Position numbers and translations under genes: made by a program. Positions 33,377-44,100 of a stretch of 47,633 nucleotides of DNA are shown in pieces. Source of the stretch: Kipferlia bialata (lineage: Eukaryota > Fornicata); the NCBI GenBank assembly GCA_003568945.1, contig BDIP01000007.1:1-47633 (forward strand). Reading direction: 5' to 3'. Position 1 is the stretch's first letter. Each line of letters begins with the position of its first letter. The notes beneath the pieces are model-generated. The model did not search any database. It saw only the letters and a list, made by a program, of their open reading frames with translations, and was not told the origin of the DNA.

Positions 33377-36300
33377 ATGGCCGCGCTGCGTACACTTGAG
33401 GCCCCTAGGCTCTGCTCTCTATTCAATGCTGCTGGGCAGCTAATACAGAGGAAGACACTTGGTATGTCACTATATTCCTTAGGAATGTATGCAACGGCAG
33501 AGCCTCATATCCAGGACTCCCCACCTACCCTCTCAACATCGTGGTTTCCTATGCGTCCCTTCTTCACCTGGTATCAGAGACACACTTGTCTGTAAGTGGT
33601 GAGACACAGAGGGGGAGAGATGCAGAGCTCTCCCAGAACTGGGCGGCGCAGCACCTGTCCTTCTCTCTCCCCCGTCTCTCCTCCTCTAGCAGTGCCTGCT
33701 ATGCGTTGCTGAGCACTCTCTCTCCCTTTGTCTCAGGTCATGCAGCCATCGACCAGGGGGTAGTCACAGCAGTACAGAGGATGCTCTCCCCGTCTACAGT
33801 GGGTGAGGGAGTAGGGGACAGAGACATCCACTCAGCAGTGGACAGTGCGCTGGTGGCAGCATCCATTGCACGCATACCTCTCTCTCTCCCTGTGCTACTC
33901 TCCCTTCTGAGTGAGAGGGTGACCCCTGCCAGGGTACTAGCCACCGTGTGGGCAGCAGCGGAGGAGGAGAGGGAGAGAGTGAGGGAGAGAAGAGAGAGCG
34001 CCAGGGAGGCATACTATCCCGATGCAAGAGACGAGGACCTTGAGGATGACAGGCCCCTTACACTGGACAGGAACACACAACAGAGTCTCTATCAGGTATA
34101 TGCCATAGTAATATCCATTAGACATGAGTCACCATTTACACTTGTCCAATAGCAGGTTGTGCAGTCCCTACGCGATGTCAGAGCTGACAGTGTAGGGTGG
34201 GACCTTGGTCTGTACTCCATGCCCCCTGGGTGGCTGAGGGAGGAGTACAAGAGACAGATGCCTGAGACAGTCTCAGAGGCCGTGCAGGTATGATACATGC
34301 AAACAGTAGACTATACTCTCCCATACCCATATATATATATATGTAGCTAACCTCCTAGGTATCCCACAACCCTGGACATGGCACTGGATACTCTGCCTAT
34401 AGGGACACACAGGAGCACACACAGACTGATGCTCCCACTGTCCTGCTGGAGAGTGTGTGTAGACCAGTGCCTGACTCTCTGTCTGCTGCACTACCCATAG
34501 CGTGTCTACGACTACTGGCACTAGCCAAGTGTCAGACACCGTTTGCAGGTACACTCTGCTGTCACCTTGTTATTCACTTTACAATTCTTCATGTTTTTGT
34601 ATATACTAACCCCAGCCTCCTGTCAGCTTGTTGAGAAGTGTGTCCTCTTGGCTGATCCTGCCAAGACACTCGTGGCTCTGCACTGTCTATCCAACAGCCT
34701 TAGGTACTCTTTCCACACGTATCATTAATAGAGTAAACACAATAATTCTTTGAGCGCTGACATGGGATTAGAACTCACTTCTAGGGGTATCACCACCAGC
34801 GATGGCTGTGTAGAAGCAGCCCAGGTTATCCACAGGTACTTCGTACATACCGTCATGTGACATAGGCATATATCACATATTCTTCTACTGACCCCAGTGC
34901 CTATGCGGCCATGCCTGGTGAGTGTGGTGTTGGGGTGGGTAGTGTCACCAGAACACTGCTCATACACAGCAGTCGGTACCAGGCATCTAAGAGGTACCAC
35001 GTTCTAGATCTTATGCATCACTCTAGCATGTAAGTGTCACTAATCATCAGGGCCTGGGTCTCTGTCCCTGTCTCCTGTGCATGTGTAGTGCTGGCCTGTC
35101 CAGATATGAGCCAGGAGGTCTGTGGACCTGTCTTGCGTACCTTAAGAGACCTCTCTCTAGGCAGGCTCCAGAATGCCTCTCTCACTCATGGTCCACTAGA
35201 TGGGGAGTCACTGCTGGGAGCCTTCCTATGCAGCATGGATGCAGTGCTACCTCTGACCCAGAGGAGTGCTCCTAGTGTGAGTGCGGTCATGGAGGGCAGA
35301 CTAGGTACACATATCATGTAAGTATAGCACAAATATATATCCTTCTGATGTCAGGCCGGTCTGGCACCCTGCAGCTCTGGTACACCCTGCTGTCCATCAA
35401 CCATGCCTGTCTGACATGTGCCCAGGGCACACCTTTCGTCAAGAGAGTACAAGGAGCCATCGAGGTATAGGTCATACATTGTTATACTCACCGAGTTCGT
35501 GTCATTTACCGACTCTCATCTTAGGCCTGCACCTGGCTGTGTGCCTCAGTGTGCAGAGTGCTGGATGAGGTCACACCAGACATGGTAGAGTGCATATCAG
35601 ACCTGTGTACAATAGCATTCCCTGGTGAGGGAGAGGGTGGGGAGAGAACCCCCAATGGGTCTAGGTGTCTCCAGGCATCTGCTGCCACTGAGGCATTGCA
35701 GGTACGGATTACATTATGGGTACCTCAATGATGTGACAAGTGAAATCGTTCTTACCCTAATCTCAAGGCGTCCCTCCTGCCTGTCTCGTTCGGCCTGGCC
35801 TGGCACCACGCTGTGAAGGGAGATGGAGAGATGCTGTCTCGCATGCTTAGACATGCTGGTAGGGTGGGTACCAGCAGAGTGGAGGGGGATGACCTAGGTG
35901 TGGACGAGGTCACTGTCTTTGGCCAGTCACTATCTGTGATAGAGTACCTGGTGGGGTCTAGGAGGGGGTCCATGTCAGCATCACTGTCCCACTCACTGTC
36001 GGCATCCCTATCACCACACAATGAGGTACATTGACTATTATACCAACATCCAACTCTCTCAAAACGCATTGGATTGTGTATCTTCTCACCCAAGGTGTCC
36101 ACCCAGCTTGACTCTCTCTCCCTCTCCGACGCTGGTCCTGACCAGTGCACACGACTCATGGCCACTCTCCTATGTGCTGTGGAGTCACTACCCCTGCCCC
36201 CCGAGTATTCACCTCCTGACCCTGCCTGTCTCTCTCAGCCAGTCTCTAGGGAGATAGCTGCGCCAGCTGCCCTGCTCCTTTTACTTAGGGTGCGTATATG

Positions 36301-37925
36301 TACTAGGGTTCCCATCGGGTTCCTCACATTCTGTAATCACCACTCATGCTGAATATTCGATAGCATTGCTAACAAACAGTCACGAGTAGCTGAGAGCACA
36401 GGTGTCTCTCTCTACACAGCCCTGGGTGCCAGTGTGGACGCATATGCCAGGGAGAGTGTGGATGATGGGTGCACCACTGCAGGTGGATGCTGGAGGACAT
36501 TCCCTAGGAGTAGTGCACACTTGCTAAGGTACACTACATCACTACTATCCCGTAATGGTATTGCCTGCTAATACCTAGGCTACTCTCCTCCAACCACTCC
36601 TTTGCCACTGGTTCTGCCACAGCAGTGTGTCTGTCCATATGCGCTGCCCTACCTTGGCTACCCCTACCCCCTATGTCACCAGATGCTGTTATGGACAGTC
36701 TAGTCTACAGACCACCCTCTGCACCCCTATATAGAGCACTGTGGCTGTGTAGGGACACATCAACTGAGGAGACCAGGAGTAGAGATGGGGAGAGGGTGTC
36801 CTGGGACGTGTGTGTGAGGGCACTAGAAATGGACACGGCGGCAGTCACAATGGCTGCCTGCAGGGTGCTCTTCCTACTGAGTCTGAGAGGTGGTCTGTTC
36901 AGCAGGTACTGTGGACTCTATTGATTACTCTATTGTCACAGACTGTACCTAACGCTAGCGATGCCCTTGCTGGTGTCTGTGAGGCCATAATGCAGAGACT
37001 GGAGGGGGTACAGTCAGACAGCATAGAGTACACGCAGCTCTACCAGGTTTTGAATCTATTCTACCTTACCGCTACCGCCACTGCAGGGTATGCTACTCAC
37101 ATTTAGGCTCTGGCAGCGTGTCTGCAGTCTCTGTATCTGCAGACCAAGCGTGGCTCCCTCTCTTGCTCCCCCTCCAGAGCATCGTCCATCCTCGTGTCAC
37201 TAGTAGACACAATCACCTTGACACCCTGTCGCACCCCCCTCACCCTCTGTGTATCTGCTGCCTGTCTAGTGTGTCAGATACTGCATGTCACCATAGAGAC
37301 CAGCCTCACAAACACACTCAAGACATGGCTACCCACTCCCATATACCTGCACTGCCCCAGTCTGTTACTGTGTTGTGAGGCATCCTTCAACGACCAGATA
37401 GAGACTGTGCATGATGTGTCTAGAGCGGTACTCGGTATGGTGACTGTACCTGGTGATGAGACTGACACCCTTAGACAGTACCTGAGGGCACTATTGGTAG
37501 TGTATCGCATGGACACCCTCACCAAGAGGAGACTCCTCCCTATGGTGGCTGAGGCATTGATGAGCGGGGGTGCACACACTGTAGAGGGTACAGTGCAGGA
37601 GAGGGAGAGAGACCAGGTCGTGCAGCAGGAGGTGGAGATGGCTCTGATACACAGACCTGACTACACGACACCGGCTGAGGAGGAGGGGGAGAGAAGACCC
37701 AGGGTGGTGGACGGAGAAAGGGTGGGGGAGAGAGAGGGAGAGACCTGGCAGAGCATGGTGCATGGGTGGGTGCTGGCAGAGAGTACATGGTTGGTGATGG
37801 CAGAACAGGCCGAAGCAGAGGCAGAGGCAGAGGCTGAGGTGGAGGCAGAGAGGGAGAGTCAGAGGGTCTCCCAAGAGAAGGGTGATGTCACTATGACAGA
37901 GCCTGCCCCAGAGGCCGGGATATGA
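33377..37925 (+). CDS. Large helical protein of unknown function, 16 exons
   Basis: Exons 33377-33461, 33515-34095, 34156-34287, 34359-34548, 34616-34703, 34785-34835, 34898-35029, 35051-35304, 35355-35464, 35525-35701, 35768-36025, 36095-36289, 36380-36528, 36579-36905, 36959-37046 and 37107-37925 join in phase throughout to 1211 residues. The protein is Leu, Ala, Ser and Cys-rich with many amphipathic helices, such as ACLRLLALAKCQTPFA, and no catalytic motif. This resembles HEAT/armadillo-type scaffolds such as large nucleoporins, importin-like or transport proteins, but I cannot assign a family. Two charged low-complexity regions stand out: EEERERVRERRESARE near residue 200, and an Ala/Glu alternation (EAEAEAEAEVEAERE) near the C-terminus. 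Signal and membrane segments are absent, so it is probably cytosolic or nuclear. Confidence 0.8.
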
Positions 37926-38109
37926 CCATGACCAAGGCTTCAAAATATATGAACACAACAACGATCTATTTCAACAATGTCAACGATTACATACTGAACC
38001 ACGTCGACTCACAACAACAAATATGCGGTAGAAAGAACTATAACGGTGCTCAAGGAGTGGTGTCATGGCCATAATGAATAGAGAGGGATACCAAATAGTA
38101 TCCCACTCA
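37926..38109. other. Short convergent spacer
   Basis: 184 nt separate two converging genes. It contains the stem-loop of the helicase gene's 3' side (38081-38108) and nothing else that I can see. Confidence 0.6.
38081..38108 (-). terminator. Post-stop stem-loop, helicase gene
   Basis: GGGATAC (38085-38091) pairs with GTATCCC (38098-38104) around a 6-nt loop. The stem extends to 11 bp with one mismatch (38081-38108). It begins 1-2 nt after the stop codon of the helicase gene on the minus strand. Confidence 0.55.
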
Positions 38110-41100
38110 TTAGAAGAAGTCCTCGAGCTTGATGTCTAGGAGAGCGTCGTTCCCTGCCTCTGGGTCGATGGGATTGAACCCATCCCCATAGTCCTCAGTG
38201 ACCTCACTCTCACTCTCTCCCCCATCCTCTCCCTCTCCCTCTCTCTCCTGGGGTGTCTCCACCTTGACCAGACTCAGAGTCACGTCACTCTCATCGGCAG
38301 TCTCTCCCCCTGTCTCTCTCTCCCCCTCTCCCTCTGCCCTGACCACTGTCCCTGCCAGTCTGGATGGGTCCAGCAGGGTGGGGGTCTCACCAAAGTCAAT
38401 GTAGTCATCACCTGGGGGGTAAGAGAGGTATACATATTCATGCATTCATAGTACAATGTTACCCTAAATAACAACGTAAATGAGGGCGCCTGGGGATAGA
38501 GGTTTGTCTCAGGAGAACAATATGTCAGAGTGTGTTACTATATCTCCATATATATCCTATACCTGCGACAAGCTGTGAGTATGGAATGACCGATGGATCA
38601 GCAGCAGCAGCAGTATCAGTAGGCACATCCTTAGTACCGACAGGAACAGTGGTGGTAGGGGCAGCACCATACACGGTCTTGATATCTCTCTGCCCCTCCA
38701 CCTTGACACCATCTGCCCCACACTCCACCTGTCTCTCCCTCTCTCTCTCAATCTCCCTCTGCCTCTCTCTGTCTCTGTCAGCGTCCCCCTCCATCTCTCT
38801 CAGCATATATTCCATGTCATCACCCTCTCCATCTCTGTCACCCTCTCCCATACCCATGTCCTCTAGGGATGGGAACTCATCATCGTCCTCAGCTACAGGG
38901 GCACAACTAGGGTGCTGGACACAAGGAATAGTAGGTGCAGCAGGAGCTACAGAGGCAGTAGTGGTACTGGGTGTCGGGAGAGGTGCAATAGATGGCACCT
39001 CCTCTCTCTTTGGCATGGGCAGTGGGACTAAGGGTCCAGCGGCAGAGGAAGCACCGTATAGAGAGACAGATGGTCTGGGTAGGGTCTCCCCCTCACTCTC
39101 TGGGGTGTCCACATCACTGTCCTCCTGGGAGTAAGTACAGATGCATATACATGACACAGATACATCTATGCAACTGGGAGTAAGGCAGAGAGATGCATCT
39201 ACTGGATGATGTTACAGTGAAATAGTTACATAGGAGAGATACACATGACGCACCTCTGATGCTGATCCTATGCTAGGCTCGCTCTCGGCATTGAGACGGT
39301 GGTTCTGTCTGGCCCTGGGGTGAGGACTAAACACACACCATTTATATGAGTAACGAGAAGTATGGGATATGTGTCCTGCGCATACCTCTGAATCAGCCTC
39401 CCCCATGTGCTGTCAGACAGAAGGACACCCCTCTGGAAACTGTGGACTATATAGAGGGTGTGGATGGCACGGGTCAGAGACACATTCACTCTGGGGGGTG
39501 AGAAGCACTGTCATTTATACATATCCAAAAACTCTTGCGATGTATATGACCAAAAATCTGAGAGAGAGGTATTAACCACTCTACCCACATCTGCTCATCG
39601 TCTAGGAACTGTGGGTATCTGTATCAGTACTATATATACTAATATATATATGATGGGATACATACCTCTGCTCATCATCCAGGAACTCTGTGGGTGTGGG
39701 TCTGGCCAGAGTGGCAATGACTACAGGCCTCTCCTGGCCTAGGGGTCAGGGTATATATATATACACACACACACACAAATATTTATATATGCTCATAGTG
39801 CGAGTGTGTGGATACTCACCCTGGAATGCATCGACTGTGGCTGCCTGTATGTCCTTGTAGGGGGCACCCTCCCTCTGCAGAAGGGTCTGGGGTCAGGGTG
39901 TGTCGGTGCTTGGAATACAACACATGCGGTAATACATATCTATATTACTACATCTATACCTGCATCTCTGCGCACTGTGCCCTGTATGGACTGATGACAC
40001 ACACGTGATGGGGCTCAATGTCATCATCGGAGGACAGAAGCTCCCTAGAGGGTGAGGGTCTCTCTCTCACACACTATTGTATACATACTACACCCCACTC
40101 ACTTGATGATCTTCAGCACCTCCTTCTGTTCTTGCACATTGGTCACAGAACCACCCCTCTTGGTCACTTGGCCCTGGGGGGTAAGCACATACAGACACCA
40201 CTTAGGAGTACTCATGACACATGATATATCCTATGCCTACCCATACCTTGACCTGTCTCTCTATGAGACCTGGTTCCACACTGGTGAGGTATCGGTGGGG
40301 GCCTCGGCTGATGACACTGCCTAGATATGAGAAGCAGTCAATCACACCCCTACACAGGCAACATTGTGTCATATATATGTAATTGGAGTCAGACCATATA
40401 CCTCTGTAAAACATCTCACTGGCTGCCTCTGCGATGCCTCGGTGGCATCGGAACTGGAGGTGAGAGGGGGGCTAGATACACAGTGAAGTAGAGGGGCGAC
40501 TACAGAGGGGTAGACTCTCATTCATACTGTATATTTCCCAAAGTGTCCACCTGCTCATTCAAGGGTATGATGGCTGAGGGTGGGATCAGGGACTGCCACC
40601 TATCCAGGACAGACTGCGACATGGCCTGGGGGGAGGGGAGGATGCATATAAACATAAGTCTTTACTATCCAATACTATACATATACAGACTAGGACATGG
40701 CCTGGGGGGAGTAGACGATGATATATATATATATATTCACTTCAAAGCAATATATACTTGTATATGTATATATGTATACACACTATGCACACCTTGCACT
40801 GTGCCACTGGTGACAGCTGCATGGGGTCACCACACAGGAGGATACGGCCTGGAAGGGTCAGAGGGGTATATACTGCATACAGTGGAGACAAAACTGGATA
40901 CATATAGTAACACCATTCACACCTGTTGGGAGCACTGTGACAATCTCCTGTGTCTTGTCGTCACTCTTTCCACACTTGCCCATCTGCTTCTTCCTCTCTC
41001 TCTCCCTCTCTGCCTCAATGTCCCCATTGTACAGGGCAATGTCGCCATCAACCTGTTATGAGATAATACATACACACTGTGATATCTGCTAGACAACCCT

Positions 41101-44100
41101 ACACTTGAGGATATATGAAGTATGTGTTCTATATCCTACCTGCAAATCAGCGACCGCTGCCACCATCTGTGCCTCACTGATCTGGGAGGCTTCATCGGCT
41201 ATGACAAGAGAGACCAGGGAGGGGCCTGGGGTGGGTGCAAGAACACATGATACAACACATACTATATGTATATATGTCACAAATCACCACCCACCTCCCA
41301 GGACCGCAGGCACCTTCTTGCAGGATGCAGTGGTGGTGAACACAATGACTAGCCTGAGGGTGAGGGTATGAATACACAACATCACACTCACAATGATGAC
41401 TATGTATAAGTATATGATCTGACTCACTTTGGGTACTTGACCCTGGTTGCGTTGGTGTGGCATGTACCGACCTCCTTCATCAGGGCCTGCTTGGGACCCA
41501 GCCTGATAAGGCACTCCCTCAGGCTGGGGGTTAGTGTATATATGTATATATTGAGTCACATATTGAGACAGATCCAAAAGAGAGGATATGTGTACCTCTT
41601 AGCCCCCAGTCCCTTCAGTATCTGGTCACACTTGGTCTTGGCCTTTGACTTACTCTTAGTCTTAGGCTTCTCTGCCTCTGCCTCTGCCTCTCCCTCTCCA
41701 TCAGTCTCTCCCTTCTTCCCCAGCACCCCATCATCCCCATTGATGTCGTCCCACTGCTTGAGGAGGCCTGGGGTGAGTATACACATGTGATCAATAGGTA
41801 TATAGTATAGTATAGTATAGTATAATATACATGTATCCCCCACCTGACAGCAGCCTATCCACAGCCACATTGGTACAGCTAGTCACCATGATGATCTCTG
41901 GTCTCTTGTCCACCCTGGTCAGAGAGGGGCATGCACCATCTACACCATCTGCTTCAGTATCCATGGCCTCATCACCTGACTCTGCCTGGTAGGTGTAGCG
42001 CATGGAGGCACACCTGGGGGGTCAGACACACATAGAGTGAGGGAATGAAATTGTACGACACCAGGACAAGCATTCCACAATTATATGGAACATGAAACAG
42101 ACATGTATAGTGGTACATATATACGGATGTCCATACCTCATGATTGTCATGAGCAGTCCCACCAGCACCCTACTCTTACCAGACCCAAAGGTACCTGAGG
42201 TGAGGGAGAGAGAGGACAAAGTGTATAGTAATATATACATACAAACACTTATATCGTACCTCTGAGTATCCCACCCCTGGGTGAGTATGCATCCCTCTTC
42301 CTGGTGCCTGTTAGACCAAGCGATCCTAGGACTAGGGAGGTGAGGGCCCTGGGGGTGAGGGTACATCAACAATGTACTCTATACACTAGATACCCCACTG
42401 GGGTGTCTCGTTAACAGTCTAAAGCGCCATCGACAACAAATATATATACCATGCACATAGCATTAGTGTACCTAGTCTGCCTGGTTGAGAGTCCCAGCCC
42501 CTCACTCACATGTGCTATCTGAGCATCCACCATATCTCTCTGACTGGGGGGCTCGAAGAGAGAGGTATACTCGGGGGGCTGGAGGTGAGGAAAGAGACAT
42601 TGTAAAGTATGATTCAATACACATATATATACGTTGTGTAAGTACTAGATGATACCTCGTAGCCCAGGAAGCAGAAGGGTGGTGGGCGAGAGCGACCCTT
42701 CCTAAGGAGTGAGAGAAATCGAGACCTAGTAACACGATACGTGAGAGATGTTTGCCATCTTCACGACTGAATCTAGTGAGTATATACTAGTACCTGATTG
42801 ACTCGAGTGCTCTGACCAACTGTGCACTGTCCTTGAGAACGGCACAGTACAGGCCAGACCTGGGTTAACATGAGGTAGACATACTATATGCATACTATAT
42901 ATACACACACAAATATATATATAATGCATATATATGCATCGATGGCAGCATAGTTGTCATATAGGAGAGTATTGAATAGAGTGGGGACTCGTCATTACCT
43001 TGGTATACTGAACAGGCTCTGGTTGATATGGGACACCAACTTGAGGGCTACCATCTCCTCGCCTGAGCTGCCTGTGGGTCAGATGTGAAAGCACATATAT
43101 ACAACTCGAGTGTCAGAAGGAAGGCGCACACTTCCATACCTCCCCCTCCCCTCTTCTTCCCCTTGCCCTTCCCCTTGTACAGAGAGGGGCCAGAGTCCAT
43201 CTGCATGGCATCGGAGTACAGGGTGTGGGCTGGAGTCAGTGTGAAAATGTATACAAGAGAGAGAGGGAGAGAGAGAGGGTCCATGTCTATAGCATCAGAG
43301 ATTATGGAATACGCTGAGGGAGAGTAAATATATGATACAAATGTATATTATATACACCTGAGGAAGATAAAGAACTTACAAACATACTGCCACAGTAATG
43401 GCAGTGTATCCCCATACCTACGAAGCAGAACCCAGGTGCCTTGCCAATGAAGGACATGCTGGGGTGAGAGACACCATCATAGAGTACAACTAGAGCATTA
43501 TTACCAAGTGAACACAGTGTAGAACAGTCTCTATCCCCACCTAGTAGCCACTAGGACTGCATCCCCACTCTTAGATGATGGGGGCAGGGTGCCAGCGGGG
43601 ACAAAGAGGTTGATGTCGGCCTGCTGCTTGACTGGAAGGGTGAGAACAAGATGTAGATGCTATATCTTTTAGATTGAGTAATGTACTTATACAAACATAC
43701 CTGGCTTGTCTGCTGCCGGTGTGTCACCATTGCCCTCCAGCACATCCAGTCTCTCCTGAAGCTCCTCGATCTATGTGTGAGGAGACGTTAGAGTATAGTA
43801 CTCATATATACAGAGTTCCACTCCCACCTCATCATCGTAGTACTTCTTCCTGGCCGCCTGCTTGAGCTTCTTCCTTCTGCTTTGGAGACGCTTGATGTCC
43901 TGGGGTCAGAGAGGAACGAATCAAAGGGATGTGTATATACCACCCACGCATCATGTTCCAGTTACCTGCATGAGTCTTCTCTTCTCCCCCCCACTCCCCA
44001 GTCCCCCACTGCCTGTGGTGGGTCTGCCAGCCACTCTGCCCTGGGGTGAGTATTCATTCATATATATATACTAATATTACTCTATATACATATATATATG

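Noticed and set aside
36402-36419. An 18-nt intron (GTGTCT...CACAG) in the helical-protein gene
   Set aside because: It is a multiple of three and fully open when retained, giving a natural peptide; no intron is needed.
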